From: Albula goreensis
Taxonomy: Eukaryota; Chordata; Actinopteri; Albuliformes; Albulidae
Reading direction: 5' to 3'
Length of the DNA stretch: 64,000 nt
NCBI GenBank assembly: GCA_022829145.1
Contig: CM040744.1
Span: forward strand, 14,798,218-14,862,217
The notes under the pieces are model-generated. The model ran no database searches. It was not told where the DNA came from and saw nothing but the letters and a program-made list of their open reading frames with translations. A program made the translations under genes and the position numbers. This document shows, one piece after another, positions 12,691-47,040 of this stretch (its first letter is position 1; every line of letters starts with the position of its first letter).

Positions 12691-14639
12691 ATGCATTTGA
12701 GTTTTTCAATATACTAACGAGTCATTCGACCAAAGTAGCTACATCTCATCCTTAACAGATTACCAAAATTATACACATTTGAAAATATTTGTCCATTTCA
12801 TAGATGACTGATATGGCTATCATTTTCTTTATTAATATTCTCATTCTAGGTAAAATGTAAAAGTGTAGACATTCACTTTTGTGTAACCTCTCATTTTTCA
12901 CATGAGCAAGGCTCAATGTATATTACACAACATATAAAAAAAAAACACCATGGATGTCAAAAGTAACAGAATTTCAGTGTAAATATGAGACTCACTTTTA
13001 ATAGTGTTAACATGCAAATTTAATTCCTGGTCCAATATAATGTTAACAGAAGTCATGGTTATATTTTCTGATGAAAATACCATAATTTTACCATCTATAA
13101 TATTTTTCTGCAGTACCAAAAACTGATTCAGATTTTCTGTGTATATAACCAAATTATGCAAGTGAAACTATGACTCCACCAGTGTTTTTATTATCAGAGC
13201 AGAACAATTAAATGTGATATAGTCTTAATATTACAGAAATATTATCAGCAAAATTTTTTTTAAAGTCTATAAAAAGCAGTCTCTGGCACAATTGAAAGCA
13301 GAGCTCCACAAGGCCCAATCTGATGAGTATAAAAGTTCCACTTTCTCTGAGACAGAACCGCAACGCCTTCATCTTCCCTGTGACAGACAATATCATTAAC
13401 CTTTGCAATTCAGCTCCAACCTGCAGTTGCCTGACAGAGGCAGTGACCCCAACAACAATATGTTGCCATCAGAACCCTCAACTGCGCCAAGATGGTGAAA
13501 TATGGCCCTATCAGCAGCAGAGGAGAATAAAACACTCAGATTAGATCCCTGAAGAAATATAGATTTAATTTCTTTCACACATGAGCTCTCTGATACAATG
13601 CGATACTTTTTAACATAAATCTACACAATGAATAACAGATCCAATGAGTCACATTCAAAGAGCCAGACTCTATAAAGCCACTCTTGCTATCTCCTTTTCA
13701 AAATGAATGCATATAATTCATAAATTAGGACTCTATTAAAATGTATTATGCATATTTAATATTATTGAGTACCAAAAAGGATACACCAACAGTACAGGTA
13801 CAGGTGGAAGAGAACAAAGATAAATATTGATGTATGTTCCAACTAAAAAGATGAATAATTTTGTTTACAATACCAGGGAGTCACAGTCAATATACTTTAA
13901 ATGATACCTCAAGGTACCTGAGACCAGAACAATTTACCTTCCTTTCCTTCGTAAAATTTCACTTTAATTGATAGCATGCATGTCTGCACATATGCAATCT
14001 TGCATGTATGCATTTTTATATCGTAATGTATGCAGGTAGTTTTTTGACTCGTTTGCAAAAGGATTCTATTATTGTGGCTGATTGTAATTTTCATTGGCAC
14101 TACACTCTGAATTGCAGATAGTTGAAGCAGCTCCCTAATCTGTGTGAGCAGGGGAGAATGGGACTATTGTTTGGGGTGAGGCTCAGGAAGCAGCCAAGGA
14201 TATGGTCTGAGGCAATGAATTGTTGCAGCCTTATATCCTGCTTTGGAGAAACAAGGGTAAGTCAGTCACTAAACTGTTATACAATCTCATCAGTACCAAA
14301 AACCCTTATAATGCTATTTGCTGGAGCACTGAAGAAAAGCTGATGAAATACTCATTTATTGTTTATTTTACAGGGGCAGGTACATACAAACATTGACAGC
14401 TATGAAAAAGCATACCAGTGCAATGAGTCACAACTATCATTTAAGCAATGCTCCCCCACCATTTCCCAAAGCTTGACCTCTGAAGTACTTTTTTGATCTA
14501 CATGAAAATGAATAACAATTAATTGAATTTCAACTGAGCTTCTCATAAAGTTATCACTAAAAAGCAACACGACCTCTGTCAAAGTCACAAGGAAGGTTCT
14601 GGGATGGTGAGTAAGCTAAAGTGGAATTTAGAGCAGGAT

Positions 14640-15010
14640 TTGCCCGCTGGATATCAGCACAGAGGGAATGACCACGCCACACGAATGAGCAACAGCGCTG
14701 AAGGACCGCTTGTGGCACCCGAGCGCACCGCTCCAAAAGTCACGCTGTAATTGCCCCACCCTCATAAGGGTTAATCCCAGCAGCAGAGTTAGTTGTGGGG
14801 GAATGTAAACAGCGTGTAAAAGGGGTGAGGTGGCATGAAGAGGGGGTGCATCTCGGCTCTGTACTTGGCCAGTCAGTCGGAACCATGGCAGCGGCTGCCA
14901 TTCCGGCTCAGAAGCAGAGGACGGCCCTCGCCCACCAAATCAAGCACAGAGCCAGCGGAGCGGCAGGGTCCACCATCAACAACTCCCTGTGTGCACTTAA
15001 TCATCAGGGC
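14640..15010. promoter_or_regulatory. CpG-retaining block beside a (TG)n tract
   Basis: Elevated GC and CpG (GCACCCGAGCGCACCG, GGCCCTCGCC). Two short overlapping plus-strand frames occur but neither resembles a known protein. Confidence 0.25.
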
Positions 15011-15046
15011 ACAGGGCAGGCGAGGACCTGAGTGTGTGCATATGCT

Positions 15047-15050
<4 letters not shown>

Positions 15051-15097
<47 letters not shown>

Positions 15098-15122
15098 ATG
15101 CTAGCATGCACGCATGCATGTG
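15051..15122. repeat. (TG)22 followed by alternating GCATGC units
   Basis: The perfect (TG)22 at 15051-15094 runs into CGCATGCTAGCATGCACGCA, extending the purine-pyrimidine alternation. Confidence 0.95.
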
Positions 15123-18100
15123 ATCGTGTGATCGATTGCTGTCCTTCACAATGGAGCACACCCTGCTTGTATGAACTTGTTCACTACACCACTTTACCGC
15201 CAGAACCAACATAAGGTCTTCTGAACCTGGCCCACTGACTGTGCCCCAAACCCCCACCCCCACACACACAGACACACATTGGGAGGGCTCAAGCCCTGCT
15301 GCCATTCTTATAGTTCAACACCTTTACAACACTAATCTAAGTTACAGACCCTCAATCCAGTGTGTCTGGACAGTTTACAAAAGTAAACTTCTGATAGGAA
15401 AACTATCATTGCAATATTTTCTGGTGATATATCACATACAATAGTTTTACTATGGTGCAACACAAAGATTCTGTCTTGTTCAGAGGGTCGCATTCCTTTT
15501 CCAACTACTTCTGTGAACTACTGCAGCACCACTCCCAGCCTTTGTTTTTTGGAACATTCTTTGAACACAAAAAACTTTTTTTTTTTAAAGAGGTTCTTCT
15601 CCACACATAAACTGTGTGCTAGCGGCATGAGGACCATAGGCTTTTGTGCACTAGGAACATCAGCCATGTCTCCTGGAGGCTAACATACATGGTGTACATA
15701 ACAGAAGAAGGTACTTCTATATTTCCTCAAAAATACATTTCCACAGACTGTGCAGCAGCATTTCAATTAGCAACCAATTCACACTCAAAAACACCTGTTC
15801 AGTTGATTTTCTAATACAAAATAACAATTTCACCCAGTGGCTGATTCATACCTAAAACACTCCAAGCTGATTTGCCTATCCAAATACTGACTTTTGTTAC
15901 TGCAAATCAACAGAGTGGTGAGGTTCATCACCAAAGCCCAAGGTTCCTGATTTGTGGCTAAGTCACCAGGTCATGAAGGCCTAAAATCCAGCTCTTTAAA
16001 TGAATACTATTTTCAGAGATGGAGAGAGGCTGTTAATCTGTTTAATTCAATAAAGCCAAAACAGAGTCACAGCCATATTTTGATTGAACATTACCCACCT
16101 TTTTACACTCTCAAAAGTCTTGAATAATTTTCTGTTTACCTCAGAGACACCTAGAGACCTTAGATTCCTGACTCGCTAGGTAGTTTTATACACTTCTAAA
16201 GGATACCACAGGGAGAAGGCCACTAGAAGCTGTACCGGGGACGTCAAATCCTATACACCCTTGGATTGTGTGGCCCCCTGGTGGTCACAGCAAGACATAA
16301 CAGTAATAGATATACAACTCAACCCCTTATTTACCAGTGCTTAAGAGACACAATTCATAAGAATATCCACCTTCTCATCTCACCAACTACAGGTAAAGAA
16401 GATAAATATTGAAAGGGTCAATATTCTACCACATGGTGTTTAGAGAAACATATTGTAGGCTAAATGAGTATACTTCCAAATGTACTTTAAGAGCAGAGAG
16501 TGGTTTGGAATCATATTCTACAGTGGCTTATCAAATTTAAAATTAATTCCTTTCCCTTTACTGTTATTGTCATTACTTAGAAACAGCATTATTTTACAAC
16601 ACTGCAGAATGATGTCATCTCCTGGCACTGGAAATCACTACCATCCCTCTAGTCTGGTAGAGGGTTTGAAGTTATCGGGTCCTGGTTAGACTATCTTAGT
16701 TCTCATATTATTGCTCAATGCAGTCTAGGTATTTAAACTCATCTAAAGCTTCGAGTCAGGCTTGCCTGTTTGGCCTCCTTTTGTTTTCCTCAACATAAAT
16801 TGTTTGCCAAATCAAAAGGCACCTATATATTTGTCAAAACCTTCATCATTGCTGATGGAATGCATGCTCCTCCACTCAAAGGCAATGGACTATCATTCTC
16901 TGCCCCCTAGTGGTGGAATGAGAAACCAACCACAATAAAGTGTCATTCACTACCTTCCATATCCTTCTGAAGACTCTCCTACACCTGGGTTCTCCCTTAC
17001 TGAATCAAATTCATTGCTGGTGCATAGAGTTGTGATTTGGTTGCAATCTCCAATCTTTCATGTGTAAAAAGTTTGGTGACCACATAATTTTACATTTTAC
17101 AAGTAAACCCAGAACATCTTTCTTTGCCTTCATTGGAAACAGCATACACACAATAAACTAACACATTAAATGACTGACTTAAGTTTAGCCATACATTGCT
17201 AAGTTTACACAATGTCAAAGGCCTGCTTGACTCCTCCTGACATTTTTAAGATACACCTTACAATTATTAGAATGATCCAAGTCAGAAAATTGATATCTGG
17301 GGAACCAGGAATAAGTCAACCCTCAGTAAATGTTCTGACTTCTTCCTAAAATGACCTCCCATGTGCTGTGATGTGTGCAGTGCAGCTGTCAAGTTCATTA
17401 AGTCACAGAGCAAAATAAGGGGTGTTGCTTTTATAGCCAATCCTGCATCATCATTCCTGCTTCTGTTTTGTAAGAGTTTCTTCATGTGAAGCCCAAGTCA
17501 CAATGTAAAAGGGGTGGCAATTAAACAGTTAAAAACACTTTGAATCACAGGGTCCACTTGCAAACTGCAAATGAAATGGCACAAATATAAGCACACTAAT
17601 TAATGTGCTCCTGGCCATTCCCCGCGTCCCTGGCACCAGAGAAATACTACACAAACAAGAGGAAAAAACTGCATGGGCCCCTGAAAAACTGGCCAGCAAT
17701 GCACCAAACTGAAACAACATTATACTCCATGCACATAAAAGCAAGTCGATATATTAATACAAGACAATAAAAACATTCGCATAAATGTGTCAGACACTGT
17801 GATTTAAATGTTTATTTGCACTTTTGTAATACAACTACATAAAGAACATAAGCTGTGTGATAACAGCACTGGAACATTTTGATAAACACAACCATTTTCT
17901 ACATAAAGAGAACCATGAAATATCATGAGTACTATAAAATACTTATGTGTTTTCTGTATAATACTGCAACTAGCGTATATGTCTCAGTGAAATAATGATG
18001 ATAGCTTTTCTTACCGAGATGCAGAAAATAAAATGATTTCCTAAGCAAGCCAAGCAGGCTGCAAATGAAAACGGTGTTTTATTCATTCCATCCAGACAAA

Positions 18101-18379
18101 TAAATTGTGTGGTTTTATATACCACTTGACACCGGGAGGGGGAGACAGCGAGCTGCATTGTCAGTGGCACTATTCACATGTGATGCTCAGAAGCCAACAT
18201 TTCACAATATGCAAGGAAATAAAAGTTTTATGGGGGAAGGACAATTATGTGACATTAAAAGTGCTTGACAAGCTTAGATTAAAGAGCACCAATGTACATT
18301 TAATGAAGTTTATTCTTGTTATATGGCAAGTTGAAGGCACTTCAAACACATAGATAAAAAGATTAAAAGTACCTTAGTT
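15123..18379. other. non-coding 3' flank, next to kank1
   Basis: Ordinary AT-rich sequence without coding evidence. An AATAAA on the kank1 strand at 17816-17811 leaves open an even longer 3' UTR, but the signal at 18402 is a sufficient end. Confidence 0.6.
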
Positions 18380-18396
18380 ATGCTAAGAAAGAACAA

Positions 18397-18402
18397 TTTA
18401 TT
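18397..18402 (-). terminator. kank1: distal poly(A) signal AATAAA of kank1
   Basis: AATAAA on the coding strand, in the context TTTATAATAAATTGTTC, at the end of the AT-rich 3' UTR. It would give a UTR of about 1.15 kb. Confidence 0.55.
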
Positions 18403-19347
18403 ATAAATTGTACATAAAAGACAAGGGAGTACATACATGGCATCTCTAAGTCTAAAACATACAGTATATACAATGAAATACAATATTTATATACGAATTA
18501 AAAACTATGAATTGATAAATATTTAACTTCATGACTTGTTTATAGGGAATATGAAATATTCAAAATACTGCGATTTTTAAATAGATAGAAATGATCTGTA
18601 TATAAAAGTTAAATCTTATATCCCGTCTAAAATACGCCGCCCAAATGATACATGGAAAGCTGATTAATTCCCTTCCATCCAGGAAAGGGAGGGGTTACAG
18701 ACCCAAACAGAGAAGTCACAGGGAAGCTGACACTAACGTGTTCATGCCTGCATGGGTACGTGTGTGTGTGCGCCACATTGATTATGTGTTGTAAAAACAT
18801 CCCCACGCGCACACACACACATCCTGTACACACATACACACATACAGTGTGCACACAAAATAATCTATTCTATTATGAAGTAACAGGCAGAGGGGTTGGG
18901 GGAGAGCGTAAGGCTTCCACATGGTTACACCTTCCTCTCACATTTAATGCTGTGGAGCTCATTTCTGTAGAGCCGCGCCATAAACACGACAGGTAAACAG
19001 GCACTAGTGAGAGGATGCTAAAGACCGCTGGGAGCATCGCCATACAGGGGCTGCGAAGATGGAAACGTCTTCCACCGATGCACATGCATGCATGCGTTAC
19101 GCGTTCTTGCTCCTTTCCTCTACCGCTGGGAAAACGCTGGTGAGATCAGGCACAAACGGAACTTTTGAATACATTCAGTATGTGTCCAGGTTAAAAGGCG
19201 CCTAGAGTTGTTTTTTGGGTATAAAAAAAAAAAAAACAGGAAAACACAGTCATTATTTTACTGCAATGTATGCAATCTGAATTCAAAATTCTCTGAGCAT
19301 AAAAGCAAATAATAAAGTTTGTAGATGGAAATTCTTGAGGAAAGCGT

Positions 19348-19353
19348 TTTATT
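19348..19353 (-). terminator. kank1: proximal poly(A) signal AATAAA of kank1
   Basis: AATAAA on the coding strand, in the context CCAATAAAACG, about 175 nt after the stop codon. It could produce a short 3' UTR lacking the AT-rich elements. Confidence 0.4.
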
Positions 19354-19526
19354 GGCTGTGAGCTAAAACCTGATTGATAGCCCTGACAGAGCTGTCTGAT
19401 TGGTCCAACCAAAAGCCTTCCCAAAGACAGATTTTTTATGTGAACAACCCTGGGCGCCCTTGAACGTGAACCAATAGCAGCGTTGGGGCTGGGGAAGGAG
19501 GTGGGGTTTGTGAGTTCAGGGTTGTT

Positions 19527-42842
<23,316 letters not shown>

Positions 42843-42928
42843 GGGTTCGGCTGATGGCTGTAAGATCCACACTGAGCGTTAATGGAGACATGCAAACGCC
42901 ATGCACCAAGTCCAGGTTACCATGCAAC
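42843..42928 (-). other. kank1: kank1 5' UTR part of the start-codon exon, with an upstream ORF
   Basis: The coding-strand sequence before the start is preceded by a pyrimidine-rich tract ending TTTTCAG, a good acceptor that places the exon boundary at 42928. The UTR carries an upstream ATG at 42922-42920 opening a 14-codon ORF that closes at the TAA in frame with the main start (42881-42879). A second, nested ATG lies in the same frame. Because there is an acceptor, at least one further 5' exon must lie above 42928. Confidence 0.75.
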
Positions 42929-45900
42929 CTGAAAACCAAGAAAGGAGACGCCATTACACACACATCAGTTAATTAGAATTAAATCAATTACTCAAAAACC
43001 TGCAACATTGAAACATACACACTGCAGTTACAATAGGAGAGGAAGATACCAGAAGAGCACTTGTATTGTGTCTCTTAAATGTTTGACAGCAAAATTTAAG
43101 TGCTCTTCTGGCTGAAATGTTGATGTTTCACCACAGAAATTCTGCTGCCATAGAGATCTTCATGCAACAAAATTTTTGGTGGTCCTGTTTTGACCTATGT
43201 GATTTTATGCACAAGTTATGCAACAGAACAGAACTGCGGCTATGGCATTGAGTCGAAATCCAGGGCAAACCCAGTCAATATAGGAAAATCGTTTCCAGAA
43301 TGGCCATTATCCCTTTAAAGTGAAATGTAGGTTGGTAAATATCTGTTAACATCATTCTCTTTTAATATGCACAAATAAAGCAGCTTTAAATACGCAGAGT
43401 CACAAGCAAGCCAGATAGTAACAGAGGGCATTAACAGTATCAAATATAGACTCCGTTCATGCTCAGATAAAGAGCACCAGATTGCTACCTTCAAGATCTC
43501 ATGCCTTTGAATACACATCACCACCATATCAACTCTTACTTTATCACTGATGTTAAAATAAACACCCTGCTCTGCAGGCTGCTTGATGTCTGACTTAACT
43601 CTTTCAAGTATCTTATATAACGTTACATATGTTAACCTTGTATCTACAGATACTACTCTGTGTACTAGATTGTATATATAGTATGTGTAATTGCATATCT
43701 TTGGTTTCTTGTTAGATGAACATTTTGGATGATGTTTTTGAGGGAGCAGGTAATCTCAGACATGTGTGTAGCAGACGTGATCAGACAGCGTTTCGCTCAC
43801 AGCCTTTTCTGGCTCATAAATCCATGCAAGAAGCGGCAAAGAACTGAGGAAGAATCTGCATTCTGAAGAGCACATGGACAGAAAAGCTTGTGGCCATGAG
43901 CCTAAATTAGTCTAATCTTTCACTTTGTTTGTAGGTGTTTAATATGACAGTCTTCATCTGGGAATGGAGACTGTCAAAACATTTTTATTTCCTAATTACA
44001 TGGATGCCCCAGACTGCAGTACTCCACAATTATGTCAATGTTATACTATACACACGTGGGTCTACATTTTCAGTCATGCTGACTATAAATGCAACCACAA
44101 ATACAGTTCAGAAGAGGAAAGGAGGGAGTGTTCACTAAATCACAGAGCAATAGGGTATGTCAAAGCAACTACAGTGTATATTCTACAGCCTTCATAAATG
44201 AAGGTTTTGAATGACAGGAACAGGGGTATTCTTGCATTTTGCATTAATGCCATGCTACACAACTGTGAAGAAAAACATCACATGTAATGAAATCTGGCAA
44301 TGGTTTACTTTAAGCAGCTCAGGACATGTATTGTACTTGATGGAAAATACCAGAGATCACACCGCCGAATCCTGATTTATTTAGGTAGATAAATGTAAAA
44401 CATGAGCTGTAAACTGGCTACTCGCAGAAAGATGGTTCTTCCAAATTGCTTATTCCAATAACCTTGAATGAATTCCAGTCATTGAATGAGCAAAGTCAAA
44501 AGTTAACTTACAACATTCACTTTTTGGGGTTACCAAAACTGATTAACCAATATGAACCCAAACATAAAAAAGGCAGCCTAATTTTTTTTTTAATTTGGCA
44601 GTTCTCAATGCCAGTGGTGACAGGTATATAATTACTGCTAACTGGACGGGTGGGTTAGAGTTCTGATTTAATTCCAGATGGAGATGAATGAGAACAGGAT
44701 CTAAGCACTTTGAAAAGGGATTAGACCACAGTGCCAGCTGCACTGATTCAGAAAGGGGAAACAAACCTTCACCTCTAACCTTCCATGCTAATGCCCAACC
44801 ATGAGCCCAACAGCATTTCCCTTGGAAAGATATAGGTTATGTGCCCCATGCAGGGTGAAGGCAGTGATGACTAAAAATTAGTGAAGCACCACACCCTACC
44901 TCAGTAGTATTTGAAACTCCACTCGGGAAAATACTCTATATAATACAATAATACTTAGCTTTATGAACAAGTGCACCTCATTCTTGAAAATTGCAGTTTC
45001 ATCATCTGTTTCTTATAAAAAATGAAGATAAATACTATTTATTTAACAAATGAAGACCACACACAATTTTTCCACTATGCTTTTGAAATGTTTGGAATAC
45101 ATTTCTGAAGCAGGGATGTTTTGATGATTGTGGGAAATCACACAAACAGCATGCAGCGAGCATGGGTGTGCTCTAAGTTGTGTGTACAGCGGAGGGGGTG
45201 AGGTGGCGGTTTGATGGATGATGAGGCGAGGCTGTACACCCTTCCACCCCCAGCTGTGGGAGGAGCAGGAGAAACATACTGACCACAAATCTCCACGATC
45301 TGATGCTCCATGGGCGGGGTCCTGCATGGACACCTGCAGGAAACGGATTGGTCAGCCTTCTCTAGACCACCGAACATTGACTCTACCCCCTCATGGGATT
45401 CAGACAAATTCCAGCTTCTGACTTGAAAAAGCTGCAGCCAATTGGTACTGAAATTTGCCTGTGTTCCTTGTGATTCCACCCTGTTGCTTAATCTTTCCAA
45501 GCTAATGTGATCAGTGACACATTCTGCCACAAATCCTATGTTAGCTGCAGGGCCATATGTCAAATAAAACTTAACTGATAAAATCTGGAGACAGATCTGC
45601 TCTCCTCCATCATGCCATGGATAGCATTGCCTTAACTTGTAATTCAACACTTGAGTCTTCATTGTGGCCTAACCACATGATTATGATTTAATTATACAGC
45701 CCCACTGATACTTCCAAATAACCCAAACTTCTCATTACACTCAGCAATTACACTATTCTCCCTTCCTGTGTTTGGCATGGTTTTTCTGTACCAGTTTTAT
45801 TAAACAGCATACACAGATGTTAGTACCACGTTACCTCATGTGGGTTACCAAAACAGTGGGATGTGCTGAATGCCTGAAGCCTATCCAGAGGACATCTAAC

Positions 45901-46916
45901 TGGCATGTATTCTGGTGAGGTCCACTCAGCCATTTTATCAGTCGATTCAGTTACTGTCAAAGCCATGGACTTTGACAATACACACAGCAATGGCCATGGA
46001 CGCATCAATACACACAAAAAGCGCTTCGGACAGACAGCACTCTCAGGGCAAACGTCTTTGCATTGTAGTTGCTGAAATAAAATGCAATCTAACGTGCTTG
46101 ACAGACAGAGAAAATGCAAGCAGCCACAAGTTCATGATTATCTCTGGAACTGTTCCACAGTACGTATATATCGCTGAGCCCTGACTTCAAAAACAAACAA
46201 TGCGGTGTTAAATGAGAAAGAACTTCAAAAGAAATGAGGCTGTGATAAGCAATTTGACTTTGATAAAAGTAATAAATAAAGCGATAACACCACACAAGTT
46301 CAAAATAGCATGCAAGTAACTGAGAGACCCAATGTAAGAAGTTATTCTTGGATATGAGCTAATGGCAACTGTCTGCTGGACATTTCAAAATAAATATAGC
46401 GATTTTCACTGCTAACTGGAATGCCTTTCTATATTTAAAACAATCACGTGGTTGCAGTCATCTTATTTCTTATTCAAAATGTATGACTCATTAAACCCCA
46501 TTTAAAAATATAACAAGGTGCCTCATATTACAATATGAACACAGGATAGCACAAGTGTAAAACTACATGAGTCACTTCTAACCAGTACACATTCTGCAAA
46601 CAATTTGGACAGAATTTATCAATAAAATTATATCTGATTTGCTAAACTGCTCATATATTTTTAAAACTGCCTATGAAACCACATTCTGAATACACGTCAG
46701 GAATAATAACCCTTGATATTTAATTATCCAACATTACCAGACAGACATGTTTTCCCTCTTCGCCTTCATGACATTACATCGCAAAAAGTATCATCATTCC
46801 CAGGACAAGTTGAGTGACATTCATAAATCAAACTATTGTTATTTCAACCCACAGCGAGAAAATGAGTACTTCAAAAGAAAAGCAGTGATTTTGATCGAGA
46901 AATAAGCAGAGCTTAC
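42929..46916 (-). other. 5' intron of kank1, near part
   Basis: Non-coding, AT-rich. Its notable feature is the inverted repeat at 43049-43111. Confidence 0.65.
43049..43111. repeat. inverted repeat, 14-bp perfect stem and 35-nt spacer
   Basis: CCAGAAGAGCACTT at 43049-43062 and its exact reverse complement at 43098-43111. It sits 121-183 bp before the acceptor of the kank1 start-codon exon. Confidence 0.9.
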
Positions 46917-47040
46917 CTGTAAATTTCATGCTAATTCCCACCAACTTCTCACAGGTGCCCAGGTTGAGTGTAGTCACCGTGGCACAGACACCCGCCTTCA
47001 AGTCTCCTCACCCCGATGGGATGGGTTACACACTAAGATT
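46917..47040 (-). other. candidate 5' UTR exon with strong donor (unproven)
   Basis: On the coding strand the sequence ends AATTTACAG|GTAAGC, a near-consensus donor 4 kb upstream of the start-codon exon. The preceding 120 nt are more balanced in base composition than their surroundings. No clear acceptor precedes it, so if real it would be a first exon. The upper limit is arbitrary. Confidence 0.28.

Larger units (their letters stand above)
5651..14639. other. non-coding 3' flank, middle part
   Basis: Apart from the microsatellites, the CpG block near 7.1 kb and the block near 12.4 kb, I see only AT-rich DNA with frequent stops in all frames. GC also rises at 7250-7430. No gene can be supported. 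Confidence 0.7.
18380..19526 (-). other. kank1: kank1 3' UTR (approximate distal end)
   Basis: After the stop the sequence is non-coding and turns AT-rich, especially at 18400-18640, as in many vertebrate 3' UTRs. A Pumilio-type element (TGTATATA on the coding strand) lies at 18465-18472. Two AATAAA signals on the coding strand suggest a short form ending near 19325-19335 and a long form ending near 18380. The exact cleavage sites cannot be read from sequence alone. Confidence 0.6.

Noticed and set aside
14795-15104. Two overlapping plus-strand frames with Ala/Arg-rich translations
   Set aside because: They have no homologue I recognise, no splice context, and end in the TG repeat. Treated as a CpG-retaining non-coding block.
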